The notes beneath the pieces are model-generated. The model saw nothing but the letters and a program-made list of their open reading frames with translations. It searched no databases and was not told where the DNA came from. The translations under genes and the position numbers were made by a program. A stretch of DNA of 64,000 bases from Tetrastigma voinierianum (Eukaryota > Streptophyta > Magnoliopsida > Vitales > Vitaceae): contig JAEQBH010002847.1 of assembly GCA_016808115.1 (NCBI GenBank), forward strand, positions 496,001 through 560,000, read 5' to 3'. This document shows positions 35,172 to 48,870 of the stretch, one piece after another (within the stretch, counting starts at the first letter, position 1; every line of letters starts with the position of its first letter).

Positions 35172-38100
35172 TATGACACCCTATCCTAAGGGTCCCTGAA
35201 AAATAGACGCACCCACAACCAGTAAAAACCTATAGATATCGGGTGCCCTGATATCACACTCACATGTCTCATATATCGAAATCTAATTCCTAAGATAGGC
35301 TTAATTAACAATATACAAAAATATATGATAGACTATGGCCTGCCAGCTCTCTTTATAGTCCTTACTAAAAGGTATACAAGTTTCTTTAGTTTACCGAATA
35401 TAATACAAGACAAAAAAAATAACATAAGTGCCGTGTCCGTCATTCATCCATGCAAGTATCGCAGCAGGTGCGGGAGTTAGCGCCGCACCGGACCTCAGAC
35501 TGAAAGGGGGTCCACACGTTGAGCAAAGCCTCCAAGAGTGATAATCTCCTATAAGGGGGTTACTCCACACCTAAGTGCTCATCCGCTGATCAAACAATAA
35601 TATTCAAGTAAAATTATGCAATATTCCTACTAATGTTATTACGACAATGATGAGAATGTGACTCCACTCCTATCTGCATGGCTGTCCCGAGTCCTCAACA
35701 GGTTCTCACATACGCGGTGTCTCGCAGGTGTGAACAAATGGCTATTTTCCACAATAAGATCCAATGATCATTTCTTTCACTATTACATTTTATATTCATA
35801 TTTTCATCACAATCATCCCACTTTTATGGTAGTGTGATTTTTTCGTAATGCACCATAGTCTCCAGAAGAGAACAGACACTTTTACGGCCTTTCACCGGTT
35901 AAATGATAAGGTTCAACAACATAGACCAGGCTCGGTTCTTTTCACCGTAGGGGAATTCTATCCCAACTTGTCGATACCACAGCATGTTACCTTTTACTAT
36001 TTGTATCGGTAAATCTCATTTCGGGACGTTAATCCTATTAACCGAGCCCACCTAATCCAACACCAAATTAAATTGTTGATTAATAATCGTACCTTAGTCG
36101 ACACAATCATCGAACACCAAACATAGTGTCGAGATCTCTACCATGCACTTCACACCCATGTCAGTAAGGATAAGCTCCTATTACTATGAAATGCACTATG
36201 TTACTGTGGTTTTCATGTTACATGTATGAGCGCAATATCACATGAATCATTCTCATCAATCAGATTTCATACCACTACCAGCAAACAGATTTAGTTATGC
36301 TTATAAGCCAGAGATTATCTGAATATATATATATTGTATCAAGCATATTAGCATCGCTAATCGTATGACTAAATAATTAGCAACAGGTCGAATTCCTTCT
36401 TAGGCTAACTCATGTCAGTTCCTACCCAACACAATAGCCACAACATGACATGCAATGGTCAATATGTCGCAACTCGCCATGTACATCAACACAATCGTAA
36501 GACACTGGCTGAGAGAATTCAACAATGATATGGTCGCCCATTGTTCTCTACAAGCCCATGGCTGGAATCTTGACTCAATGAGCTTTCCATAGAGTCCAAG
36601 AGGACGAAGAAGTTATGGTCGTCCGAAGTTGGAGTTCACACATGAATAGAAAGCCCTAGTACCGCAGTTCTTCTTTCAGCCGGCCAAGAACCCTGAAAAC
36701 ATAGACTCAAGTATTATGTTCACCCACAACCTCCATAGGAATACATGGTCGGAATTCACTCACGGGTTTCCATTAGCTTAAGAACTAATGATTCTCGCTG
36801 ATTGAAAAAGAAGCATGGTCGCCCGTCGAGGCCTCACATGAATACCACCCTTTAGCCAAATCAGCAACGTACTCTGAAAACATAGCTTTCATCAAAGTTA
36901 TGCTCACCCACTATGCTCCACAGACATATGCCTGATTCGAATTAGTCAGGCTTTTCATAGAGTCTAAGAACACTAAACCAGAGTTCTGACGAAGAATTGA
37001 TAGGTCGCTTGAAGTCAGCCACATGAATAGCCGCCTGTTAGCCGACCAGCCTCAGCTTCCGCTTAAAAGCCCTCAGAAATCATAGATTTCAGCACAGTTA
37101 TTCTCACCCACTATCCTCCACAATGACAGTGAGTCACAGAATCCATCTCACCTTAAGCTTCCTTATTTTAGTTCAAGAACACTCCAAACGTAGTTCTCGG
37201 ACGAAGAAGTTATGGCCATCCGAAGCTGAGAAGCGCCTCACATGCTGGTCCTAGCCGAAAGTCTGATTCTTAGCTGGCCAACTCCTCAGCCTGGCTGACT
37301 CTTAGCCGGTCGCCTCCTAGACGGCCGACTTGTAGTCGACCAACTCCTGGCCACAAATCTTCCACTCAGATCAGCCAGGGTAAATGATCTCATAACTTGT
37401 TGTGATAACTGATTTTGGTAATTCAAAAGCCTAACATCAAGTTTCCATTGATATCACTACATATTCATTTATTCAAGGACTCACGCTAAATTCTTTATTT
37501 CCAATTCAAAATCAGTCCCAAAATCCAGCTGGGCGTGAGATCAAAAACCAGGTAACTTCCCATGGTTCAAAATGCAACCAAACATTCCTCTTAGGGCAAG
37601 ATACCACTACACAACCCTTAAGATGGAAACTAACCAAAGTAGAAATAGGACCCACCTCTTTGAAAGTCATTGTTGAAAACTCCCTCACTTCTATCTCCAC
37701 TAGAAACCTTGCGCCGGGAAGCACTTTTCTTCTTAATCCGCAAAACAACCCGCCTGGCCCGATCGTCTGGGAAACCCCAGAGAAAAGTAGCAGCTTCCTC
37801 TCTAAGCCCTCTTCTTCATCCTTTTCCTTTTCCTTCTTTCCTTCCTCCTTCCCATCAGCTTCAGGTTTGGTCCAAAGTCAAAGTTTGAGAGTAATTTTTG
37901 GCCACATGTCAATACCACGCATCTGATTACCCTATCACCATCCATCTGACATTTCTCTGCAATCACCAGCTACATATCACAAGAGTCCTCCCATGAACCA
38001 GGCTCGTCCCTGTCATCTGCCCTGCACTTACAACGCGATGACTCATAAACCACTCATCACGCAAGCCAAGTGTCTCAGACCAATTTGCGCTCTCAAAACC

Positions 38101-38270
38101 CAAATCATATACCTCAAATTTGACGCGGGTAGCTAGATTTCACGAGACCGAATATCCCAACGGGTTAAGTGTCCGCTTTTGTCATCCCAGATCTTAAATT
38201 CTTTAGATTCCAATCGAAATTACCGCTACCTTTTTCTCAGAAAACTGAGTTTTCTGTGTCTCTCCATACA
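35172..38270 (-). repeat. Element D 5' LTR
   Basis: On the plus strand it starts TATGACACC and ends near CTCCATACA at 38270, about 3.1 kb. It aligns along its length with 25857-30248. The decayed tandem block of about 200-bp units lies at about 36545-37300. Confidence 0.82.
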
Positions 38271-39902
38271 CTCCCCACCTGGCACATGCAATGCTTACTC
38301 AACATTCTTCACACCACATTCCAAAAAAAAACATGTCACCCCCATATGGAATCCTCTCTCTACATGCCATGCCATGAAATGAGATGAAACCTTGTCGCAA
38401 ATACGCCGCCGAAGTCCTCACTGACTCTCTCACACAACACCTAAGCCTATATGTGATAAACCATCATTCTGGATGACATCCAATGATCATTTTCAAAACA
38501 AATTTCATTTGTTTATAAATCAAAATCTTTTTGGATGGTACATCACAATGATCATTTTATATTCAAAATCGCAGATTCAGGTAACTGATTTTGCATCCCA
38601 CCAACTCGTACACTTATACGCCTTTCACCACTTAGATCATCATGACAATTTTTATGATCACAAAACATCACCCAAAGTCCTAGCAATAACGCCAAACTGT
38701 TGAGACCAAATGGATGGTATATATGAAAAACGCCAAGGGAGTGGAATGGTAAAATCCTCAAAAAACCCATTTGAGTCACAAAGCAGCGGTACTAAAAATC
38801 GAATGAAAAGTATTAATAACACTCAACCCCCTTTCCGCCAGTACAAAGTAAATGTCATACAGTAATAAAGTGGACTCAAAAGTTGAGGCTATAAAGTATC
38901 GGAAATTTCACTGAAATTCTGATGACCCCAACAAGGGTTTTTCACTATTTAAAGGCTCAAATAGGGATGTAGAATGTAATCAATTTAACAAATAAAAACT
39001 GATTTAAAAACAACCCAAATTCACCTCTAAATAAATAAATCTATTAATTCTAAAAGGCAAGTGAAGAGAGGCATTAGGATAGATAATTATTTGTTGCAAA
39101 CAATTTGTATTTCCTTGAAATTCAACATTTGTGAGAGTTGAACGTCTTAGATTTGTCCAAGAGCAATGTAGTATAGCTTTGATTTCTCCATACACCATAC
39201 ATTTCACTAATTAGAGATCCATGTTCCTTTCAGATACATGAGTCTAATCAGTTACTTGTAGAATATAATCATCTTTCTAAGATCTGGATATTTTTCCTTT
39301 TCAATACTTCATACCCAAGTCTTAGGACTGAAGAATTTTTGCCCCTATAGACAGGGTAATCCAAGCCTTCTCCAATGTAATTAGCATGATCAAATAACCA
39401 TCAAATTCAATAAAGTTCTTTCTCTCTCAATATTCAAGTGTCGAGCTGACATCATTCTATCAATTTTCGTGAGACCCTCCTCTAAATCATTTAAACTACT
39501 TCACATCATCTAATCCTCACACCATGAGTAAATTAGTGATCTATCAAAGTACCTTTTGTAGAGTTCATTAGTCCACATACAATATTATTCTAACATACCC
39601 TCAAGTTATCGCTACTCAGAATCTCCATTCCTGTCACTCAAAGGGCCTCCCCGAAATCGTGAGCAAGATACGCCTATTTTCCGGGCAGTAAGCCACACAT
39701 TCCGACAATCTATTATATGAATAAAGATTCACTATATAAATTTATCTAACCCCAATAAAATGTCTGAGAATTTTGCAAATTTGAATGTTCAACACTAATC
39801 CCTACCCCTAGAGGGTGTTTAATAAAATTCCATTACCCGGACTCCAATCAGTTATCACCAATCAAAAAAAGTAAGAAAATGAAGAAAGAAATCAAGAGAC
39901 AA

Positions 39903-39923
39903 AGAGAGAGAGAGAGAGAGAGA
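39903..39923. repeat. (AG)n microsatellite
   Basis: About ten AG units lie inside insert E, followed by an A run. Confidence 0.9.
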
Positions 39924-40464
39924 AAAAAAATCCAGATTTTAATTTCAATATTTGTCTAAAAACAGAATAGTAATCTGGAATCTCTCGTTATACAACACTG
40001 AAATTCTTCAATAGAAATAAAAAATCTACTCCAAAACTATCCAAGATTCCTAAAACTAAGAAAATGGGTAGTTTAGAGAGAGAAACCCACAGAGAGGTGT
40101 TCTCCACCTCTCCAAGCTTCCTAAAAACCTAAAAAACAGTGGCTTGTATAGTCCTAGGGCAGAATGGACTTCTGAAAACATTACAAAAACGCCAGCTGGC
40201 TTAAAAAGGCCCAACATTTTGTCTTGGTTTTGCGCGACGCAGTTTGTTATCACTTGAGCCAGACAGTACCTGGGTTTTATTTCACAGAGTTTGTTACTAA
40301 CTCTATTAAGACAAAGCTTGTTTGTCACACAAAGCCTTATTGCTGAGCTCTGCTCGTGACAAAAATATGGTTTTGTCGATAGTGTTGCTAACTCGTTATG
40401 ACAAATGGAAGTCTAATGCAAGAAAGCCTTGTCACTCCGCTTTTGCCATGCAATATGCTAAGGG

Positions 40465-40780
40465 ACTTGTTTTCTTCCCAAACTTGTCGACACATAACTT
40501 CTTCGTTTGAACTCGGATTTGGGCATGTGAGGTATCATTGGAAAGCTCTTTGAATGTAGAATGTAACCATGAGTAGAGTTAAAGCATTTTATGCTCCAGA
40601 TGATACAAAAAATTGATCTTCTCAATGAAGCACTATGAGACATCTAGTTAACTCTATTTTTGGAAACATTTTGCATCTTTTCTTACTAAATCACTTGCAT
40701 TCCATCAAAAATGCTGTAAAACAAAATTTAGAGGAAATTTTATGAGTTTTACATGAATATGGATATAAAATACTCAAAAT
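40465..40780 (+). repeat. Dispersed repeat, second copy (matches 10585-10895)
   Basis: Shares GAGGAAATTTTATGAGTTTT-type and GAATATGGATATAAAAT phrases with the copy in the inverted-repeat spacer. The parent family is unknown. Confidence 0.7.
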
Positions 40781-43539
40781 AGCATATGAAATGAACTCAA
40801 AACATAGATGAGTTTTACACCTCATCACCAGGCCTTCCACTGCAGAATTTAAGTGGTTCTTTCCTAAAGATGAATCTATCCCTTCTTGGTCGATACTCCG
40901 ACACATATTTTCTTTACTATTTTATTCAACTGTAACTCTATTGGACTGAACCCATTTACCAGCCCACCCAATCTAAACACCAAACGTAGTGTCGATCACC
41001 AACCATGCACTCTCACACCTATTTAATGTGATGCCCATGTGCATATAATGCAAGATGCCATTGCACAGTTATATCATGCTCAAGAAGTATAATATCGTTG
41101 GACAACACAATTCAATAACACTCTAACGATGTCAAGTGGACACCAAATCACTCGTGATATGACTTCCATACATCATTTCATTCATGTCGCACATATCACT
41201 ATAAGCATATATCAACATTCGCATCTTCAACATGTCATTTTATGATCAAGAAATTTACACACACAAGAGTTTGTAATGGCTTTGCACATATGTACATTCA
41301 TCACATGTCAATACGTGGGAGCACCTCATACAGACATTTTTAAACAAGTCACCACATTGTCGGGCAGTGGCTTTACCTCCTCCCACAATTAAGCCACGCT
41401 ACGGGCTATTTGCACATACAAACTATCACATGTCAACATATTAGAGAACACACGACATCCAAAACATGTGTCACTCTTAGTCAAGAAATACACACACTCA
41501 AACAAGTCACACACAAAACCCCCTGAAGCTCACTAACAATCACAAGCCAGGCCACGAGACCGACCCCAAATAGACCCCAAACACAGGCCTTGGACAGTCG
41601 CAGGCTCGCCTAGGCCTAGACTTCTGTCGCCTAGGCGTGGGCATGCACGCCTAAGAGAACTCGAGGGCAGTGAAGATGGACTTTCTAGTCCGCCCAGGGC
41701 AAAAATTTCCAGAACTTCGCGAAATTCTTTCGTGCCCACACACTGCCTATGCGATGAACTTTTCGTTCGCCTAACGAAAACCGACCAACCCGAACCCCAG
41801 AGATCTTGAGGAAGCCCTAGTCTCCCACAACAATTCCAACATACTCCAAAGAAGTTTAGACTTGAGCACACAGGGTATATTATACAATGGGAATTTTTCG
41901 AATAAACGAGAAACCCGGAAAAATTTATATAGAGGAGTAAGTGGTGTAATGTAAGAATTATCATTTCAGACCTAATAACAAAAAGGGAAGAATGTTAAAT
42001 TAGAATATAAGTAAATGATCATAAAAAGAGAAGAACCTAAGGACTAAAAGGAAATAATAGAAAAATTGAAGCATCTGTAAAATAAGCTTTTTAGGAGCTA
42101 AACAAGGCTGCTTAAGGTGAGATATTTGATTTAAGACCGCTCGTCTCATTTTGGGGTGATGAGAAACCGTGAAGAACAAGGAGAGGAGAGGAAAGAGAAG
42201 GGAAGAAAATGTAAGGATTATAGTAAGAGCCTTTGGTATGATCTTTGGATTTTTGTTTGAAATCATGCAATTTTTGTATGAGATCATGTGTATTTCGATC
42301 CATAGTGTGGATGAAACATGGTTTTCAAACCTAGGTTTTTTATGATTTCATCCCAACCATAGATTCTTTTGAAAGTGTGGTTGGTAAAAACCCTAAATTG
42401 CGGTCAAAGAAACATGAATCCCCTTTGGCTGCTGGGATTCATGGTTTAATATGTAATTGAAAGCCAGGTTTTTAGAACAGACCCCAATCACCTTTAAAGG
42501 CTGGCTATGATGAAGGGCAACACCATAGCAGAGAGTCAGTGCCGGAGGAATTAAAAGTGAGGATTTAGTAAGATAAGTATCGAAGATTAGATTTATAAAT
42601 AGAGATTATGATGAATTTGAAGATAGTCTGATGGGTAAGTATATATTGAGCTGACTTGGGGTATCAACATATGAAAAATGGAAGAAAAACACATATACTC
42701 TGGGTAACCTGCACAGACGCAGATCGAAGCTAAGACGGCATCCCTAAGTGCTCGTTTATTTTCTGACCAGCTGCGCTTTGTTAGCTTTGGCCAATCTGGT
42801 CATTTCTTATCCGATTTGAGTTATTCAAGTTTCTAGTTAAAATAGACTTCAAGGAGAACCAAACATCCGTAAATAGGTACCTGCAAATTATGATTCTATG
42901 TGGCCCAAAAATTCACTCAAAGTGGGGCTATATTCAAGCCAATTTCTGCTTCAGTTTTTGACCATTGAGTAGTCCCGGTTGTTTAGGACATAACTTGAGT
43001 TCCTGTAGTGTTTCTGATTAAGGATTCCAGTTGAGGAGAACCCACACACCTTAGCTTCAAAGGGAGTACAAAGAACCGTTGTCAAATATGGGAGTTAAGA
43101 TCCTTGAAAATAGTGGTATTACAGACTGCTCCTAGTGTAATCTATCCCGGACTGAAGTCAAGAAAAGGCCATGTCTGAAAGTTTACGATTCAATTGAATG
43201 AGTCCAATTTCTAAGTAAAGTAGATTTATAGAGGAACAAGAATACATGAATGATGTGTGAACACATAGGTGTCATACCGTATAAGTATATGAAATGTCAT
43301 ATGCAATAGGCATGAAACAAGAAAAATATAGGAAATGCAATATGTATAGATGTGTTCATGAAACATAAATATGATATGAAATATGAAAACAAACTGAAAC
43401 GTGAATGCTGGAACATAGCGCCGCAATATGTCATGAACACATAATGTGGCTAAGAATGCCCTTATTAGGCAGATAGTAAAGCTATCGAACTCATGAGTAG
43501 AGACTGTGTGTGTGTCTCGTTTCAAGACTAGTTATTGAA

Positions 43540-43830
43540 TGACATGGCACTCTCTGACCGTGCTTTGGCACATTAGTACTTCGGTACTCTTTGATTAGTG
43601 TGAAGGCATCTCCTCTAATCGCAAGTCGACACATTAGTGCCTGTGATTTTCCATTAAATAGCGACGACACTCTCTAACCGCCGGCACATTAGTACTGTAC
43701 CTTCGGTTGATGCGACGGCACTCTCTCGACCGTGCTTCGCACAGTACTGCATTTCCGACAGGCGCGACGGCATCCTCGGTCAAGAGCCGGGCACTCCCGC
43801 TTTGTGCTATGGCACCTCGCATCAGATCAG
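43540..43830. repeat. Minisatellite of about 70-bp units in LTR F
   Basis: Units with the phrases GGCACTCTCTGACCGTGC and CACATTAGTACTTCGG recur about four times with drift (for example near 43545, 43610, 43665 and 43710). The block is richer in GC than its surroundings. Confidence 0.7.
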
Positions 43831-44049
43831 ATGAGGTGGTCTTCTGCAATTTCTAATATCAGAACAGGTCCTACCATTCCGTATATCAGTCTAGCAATCA
43901 AACAATTATGATAGATTAAGACTTAATAAAGAATAAGAGTAAAGAAATGAATATGGTATGAAGATCTGAATGTACCCCAATAAAGATTTTGTACAAGTAA
44001 AATGCTCTCAGAAAACACTTCCCACTGGTACCGCACGGCAGAATGTAAG

Positions 44050-45000
44050 CCCGTAATACAAGATAAGATTTATACACAAGCAGACATGCCCATAATTATG
44101 TTATAAGATTTTAAATATAAGAATAAGCCTGTAAGACAAGTATAAGTTCACAGAAGACAAAAGATGATCAGAATACAAGTATACAAGATCTGAAATACAA
44201 GAATAAGCCTGCAACACAAGTAGGTTCCGGGTAAGAGACGTATGTTCTTATATCACACGTATAAGATCCAAAATACAAGAATAAGCCCGTATAAAGTATA
44301 AGATCCAGATGGTATAATATGTCTCTAATACAAGAATAAGATCCGAAATACAAGAATAAGTATAGTTTCTGTAGTACCTATGGGTACCTCCGTATAAGCT
44401 CTAGATAAGGATAAACTCAAGAGTACCCCACAAAAATTTCGCATGAATATAAGTTAGTAGTACCTATCCAGCACTTTTACACTAACATGTTTGATGATAC
44501 ACGCATGTGTCTTGGGACATTTGAATAAGTAGTTTTTGAAGAGCACCTCCAGATAAGAATAAGTCTCACAATACTAGTATGTCTCCTGTGAATATCTCAG
44601 AAGACCCACGGTGCCTCCCGACACATGGTAAACCATGGGTAGGTATATGGGCAGAGGTTCATATATAAGTATAAGCCTTAGGAAGTATCTATGGTATTCC
44701 TCGTATAAGCATAAGTTCTCTGGTGAACTCCTACTGAGATATGAGATAACAGTAAGTACGAGCATGTGATAAGTATCAAACAGAGGAAGTTCACATATGT
44801 CCTCGTGATCCGAATAATTATAAGTCCAGACAAGTATCAAGATAAGTCCGATATATATGTCCTCGAGACTCGAATAAGTATATCGTCCGATACAAGCATG
44901 GGCACGTGTCCTAATCGAGATTGAATAAGAATTAAGTCTCGCCATAAGTGTAAGATCCGAGTAAGTAGCAAGCTTGTTATAATATAGTCTAATCTGAGAC
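44050..45000. repeat. Short-period repeats (AATACAAGAATAAG type) in LTR F
   Basis: The phrases AATACAAGAATAAG and ATAAGTATAAG recur irregularly across about 1 kb. The open frame of 172 codons at 44574-45092 on the minus strand is a by-product of this repeat. Confidence 0.75.
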
Positions 45001-45968
45001 AGAGATGATTCAAAGCATAAGTTTAAGTTACAAGGATAATTATATACAAACGTGTTATATGAATTCATGAAGATTATGATATTTGTTACCAATATATAAG
45101 TCTTATTAAGATCTCAAGATAAATGCAGATGTGGTGATTCCAGATATTATAAGATATGTTTCTCCCACTGCTTGTGCTAAGACAGCCTTTGATCCCTGCA
45201 GTGCATTGCGAGAAGACATCTTAAAACTTCCGCACAGCCGCTGTGCACATCCAGTGGGGGTTCATCACAATAGTCCAACGCCTGAATATGTAATTGAAAG
45301 TAAAGCTTTTTGTGGTTGGCGTATATGTAAATGGGACTCGTGATGTGTTACAGATTTTGACGGACACCACCCAAAGGGTAGTTCTTTCATGATATGTATC
45401 TTATATAAAATAAATAAAAACAAGTAAAGAGTCCCAAGATATGGTCTTCGCACTCAACCAGTTCGGGATCCACCAATCGGGTCCGGAACTGTGAATTTCG
45501 GGGCGTGACACCTTCCTTCCTCTCCGTCAAAACCAGAGTACTAGGCTTTTTTACCCCAATTTCTCTGTCTCCAACCGCTTGTCGATAGCGCCGACGTCGT
45601 CCCATGTGTCCACCCGCTCGGGTCCCACTTTGCTTTTGAAACGATTTATTCCGCCTGCTCTCAGTTCTCAAACATATCCCACAAACTTAACTCAAGACAT
45701 TTCCTAACTTTCAGAGATTTTCAGAACAATTCGTCCCAGATCACTCCGACAACCCGTCAATCCCGAAAAATGCGGGAAAATCCGACTATCTCAAATCGCC
45801 ACCAAATTGGCCTGGTAACTAGATTTTTGCGAGACTAATCCTAACGATGAGGGTCCGTTTTGTCATCCGAGATCCGGTAAAACTTCCATGTTTTCAACTC
45901 CGTTTCTATTTTGGCAATTTTACCATTTTTGTCATTTTTCGGTAAAAATTCACTTTTTCTGGGTTTTA

Positions 45969-47650
45969 TCTCTCCCATGTGAATTCCTCAGCCCCGGAAA
46001 TTTCACACACCTAATAATAATATACAATCTCATGTATATTATGCAACAGTCATTTAATAGGAATGACTAAACATACCTTCTTCCTTAAACAAGAAGGGAT
46101 AGTTGGCACGCATAGTGTCTTCACATTCCCATGTTGCCTCCTCTATTCCACGGCACTACCACAACACCTTCACAGGCCTTCCCACTGGGCCTACCGCGAA
46201 AACCTGATCCCGCACTATCCATGACACGACAGGTCCCTCCCTAGAAGGTTCTATCCGTTATTAATCAGCTGTGCTTTCCTCCCTCAATCCGCACCACATG
46301 AGTCGGATTTCAAAATTCCATAAGGAGATGGAATACCGCATGCACACTCTGATAGACTCTACCGTAGCCAACCGGTATGCAACCATACCTACCTTCTTGA
46401 GTACCCCAGGCGCTCTAAGAGTACCTGAGCAGACAGCTTTCTCCCGCTTTCGAACCCGCTTGATCACTTCACTCCTTAGGCATCACCCTTCAAGCAGACA
46501 TGATCACCCACCTCATGAACTCTGGGGTCGCCATTATCCGTCGACACACGAGCTGCCACGGCCGGGCCGCGAAAACGCCAGATCAAACCGACCTTCTTCA
46601 GAGGTGCCTCAACAATCCCAACCAGGTTCTCCCACAATTATGAGCTTTTCACAAAACCGTGAGATCGGTATACAGGGCTTCTCCCATGGCATGCTCATCA
46701 GTGCCATCTCGTATGCTCACCTAATAACTATTGTTGTAAGAAAAATTCTCCATGTAAATAAGCTTCTTCCCAATTACTCCTTAAGATCAAGGACACATGC
46801 CCGTAGCATGTCCTTCTTCAACGCCTAGATGGTCCTTCTCGAATAACCGCTCGCCCGGGATGAAAAGCTATTCTCATCATCAACCGTGTCTCCATGGTTT
46901 GTTGGAAACTCTCCCAAAAATGAGCCCAGAACCCGGGATCCGATCCGATACTATGACACCGTCACCCATGTAACTAACCATTCCACATAACTGATAATTC
47001 TTCCGCAGTGAAGGTCATCCGCGACACCCAAAAAGTGTGCCGACTTGGCGAGCTCTGGCCCACCAGCCACCTTCACACCGCCGTCGCCCCGCGGGTGGGT
47101 GAGTCACAAAATCCATCATGATGTGCTGCCACTTCCACTTAGCTACCTCCAATGGTTGGAGTAATCTTGCTGGCCTCTGGTGCTCATCCTTTATCTATTG
47201 ACACGTGAGACATCGTCAAACAAAATCTCCTACGTGCTTCTTCATTCCACTCCAGTAATTCTAGTGATGTAGATCGTGATACATCTTTGTGCCACCTAGA
47301 TGCACAGCAAAACGAGAGCAAGGGAACTCCTGAGGATCTCCTCTCTTAGATCTTCTGACTGGGGAACCAAACCCGCCCCCTGTACCAAAGACTAGCAAGA
47401 CGAAGTTCATGGTCCAGTTCACTTGTACTTCTTGGATCAGGGTTCTGGCCTAGGATGGATAAGATTCTACATCTTCGTCCCTCCTCGGTAACTCTGACAT
47501 CACTCTACCCAAGTAGGGAAGTGAGGGGGTTTAATAAACCCCTAAATTGATACCTTGAGTCTCGATCATCAGATACAGCCTGGGCCATTCTTAATAATTC
47601 AAGTATCCGCCATTTCCCGGAAGCATAGCCAACACTTCATGACTTTCGCC
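45969..47650 (-). pseudogene. Element C integrase, chromodomain and polypurine tract (decayed)
   Basis: The internal region begins right of the 3' LTR with a worn polypurine tract (about 45969-45985; on the minus strand CACATGGGAGAGA). The phrase CATACCTTCTTCC (46073-46085), just before the pol stop, matches the same place in element B (14074). Integrase follows to about 47650 and aligns with elements B and D, for example CAAGCAGACATGATCACCCA (46490-46509) against 30717-30738. Frame shifts break it everywhere and I cannot read the catalytic residues. Confidence 0.7.
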
Positions 47651-48085
47651 GAGTGCATTAGCCACCGTCATTTGCTCCCTACGATGGTAATGTAAAGTGA
47701 AATCATAATCTTTCTAGACACTCCATCTGCTTGAGGTTGGTGCTACCTTATGTTGAGGTCCTCGCTAGAAAATGTACTTTCGACTTGGTTCAAACAATTC
47801 CTCGAACTACTTCACCATATAAATAGTGCAGCACCAAGTTTGGCTGAGCAAAAAGACAATGGCTACCAACTCCATGTCATGTAGGAAACTCGGCTTCGTG
47901 GGTTATTTAGCCGCCGAAACCATAAGCCATTCAGAAGACCCCGGATTGCATCAAAACAGATCCGTGCTCCGCCTCTCGAGGCGTCACAATCTACTATGTA
48001 CCGTTCCTCTCTCGACTATCGTAATGAGCCGGCGCAAGCTCCTCTTTACCTTAATGCCCTTCTCGACACAAGTCACTCCACTAAA
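47651..48085 (-). pseudogene. Element C RNase H (decayed)
   Basis: Aligned with element D RNase H; for example, ATGGCTACCAACTCCATGTC at 47858-47877 is the ELAA segment, and CCGAGTGCATTAGCCACCGT near 47649 is the VADAL end. Several indels break the frame. Confidence 0.7.
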
Positions 48086-48870
48086 CCTCAGACATGGTCC
48101 GAAAGAAGCCTCACAACATGGGCGTAGATAATCCGGGAGAAGTCCTCACGAACCCAGAACATCTCTTACTGTTCCAAGAAATCAGATATCTTAAAGATCT
48201 CACTTTGGTCCGTCTCAATCCAGTAATCAGCCAACCTTCTCTTCCTCGGGGTCCACTGATACCCTTGAAGCCGATAACACGGCCCCAAGAATTTCTCACT
48301 CAAAGCAAGCCAAAACTCACACTTACCGACCAGTGGTATGAACCCCATGCTTCTGCAAACGCTGGAGAATCCGACCTCGCGATCCTTTCTTTATTCCTCG
48401 ACTGACTGCATCGATGTCATCCATGAAAACCACAACGAACCGCTATCTAAGTAGGCTGTAAATCCCATGCATAAGATCCACCAAATTCCGGGCTGAGCAT
48501 TCGTTAACTAATGGCATTATCAGAACTCAAAATGCCCATATTGGGCGTTTCTAAACAATCGCCTTAGGGATATCTACCTCCTTAACTTCGCAACCGATGG
48601 TAGCAGAATCACAGAGATCAATTCACTGACATCGCCTCCCTCAACTGATATAAAAATCATTGATTCCAGTACAAAGTGGTACTCTATTCTGATGGTAGCC
48701 CTATTCAACCGCAGATACACCATGGTCAATGCCCGAAGAGTTCAGTTCTCTTCTTGTAGCAACAAAATTGAGTGCCCCAAGGTGAAGTGCTCTGGCCTAA
48801 TGAAACTCATCCAACAATTCCTACACCGACTCAGTTCCTGTGCAACTCACAAACCATTTTAGTGGAGTCA
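48086..48870 (-). pseudogene. pol: Element C reverse transcriptase (decayed)
   Basis: The minus strand aligns with the RT of element D. The active-site region near 48405-48430 still encodes VVVFMDDI, keeping both aspartates, but the following residues are changed and the frame is lost on both sides. The RYGH segment lies near 48525-48545 and the SPWG-type segment near 48770-48790. The copy is non-functional. Confidence 0.75.

Larger units (their letters stand above)
25857..38270 (-). mobile_element. Element D: Ty3/gypsy chromovirus inside the 3' LTR of element C
   Basis: A complete element on the minus strand with the best preserved coding pieces in the window. Order from right to left: 5' LTR (35172-38270), primer-binding site (35157-35168), leader, gag, protease, RT, RNase H, integrase, polypurine tract (30249-30265), 3' LTR (25857-30248, holding a copia-like insert). 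Removing the element joins the two halves of the LTR of C, which supports the insertion. The flanking five bases (ATTCC on the left, CTCCC on the right) match only partly. The LTRs of about 3 kb with about 200-bp tandem repeats are shared with solo LTR I. Confidence 0.88.
38652..40845. mobile_element. Insert E in the LTR of element C, type not identified
   Basis: About 2.2 kb interrupt the 3' LTR of C; the LTR sequence resumes near 40846, matching about 51745. The insert has no coding signal. It contains an (AG)n run and, near its right end, the dispersed repeat also found at 10585-10895. It may be a solo LTR or a rearranged fragment. TGTTGAG at 38698 and CTCAAAACA at 40796-40804 look like LTR ends, but no target duplication supports them. 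Confidence 0.5.
41950..45510 (+). mobile_element. Solo LTR F (another gypsy family), inserted in the LTR of element C
   Basis: A plus-oriented sequence ending TGAATTTCGGGGCGTGACA at 45510, the typical end of a Tekay/Retand-like LTR, after which the LTR of C resumes. The left edge is put at TGTAAGAATTATC (41950), but matching C sequence is already lost from about 41830, so it is uncertain. There is no primer-binding site and no coding region. Two repeat blocks lie inside: 43540-43830 and about 44050-45000. Long minus-strand frames here come from these repeats. Confidence 0.65.
25354..45968 (-). repeat. Element C 3' LTR in four pieces
   Basis: The pieces sum to about 2.4 kb against about 2.7 kb for the 5' LTR. 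The junctions at 25856/38271 and about 41949/45511 are read directly from the resumption of matching sequence; the borders around insert E are approximate. Confidence 0.75.

Noticed and set aside
38698..40804. Insert E as a TG...CA LTR with short inverted ends
   Set aside because: The flanking five bases (CAAAC and TAGAT) do not match, and the matching LTR sequence of C resumes about 40 bases later.
44574..45092. A 172-codon open frame on the minus strand
   Set aside because: It lies in short-period repeats of LTR F and has no domain wording.
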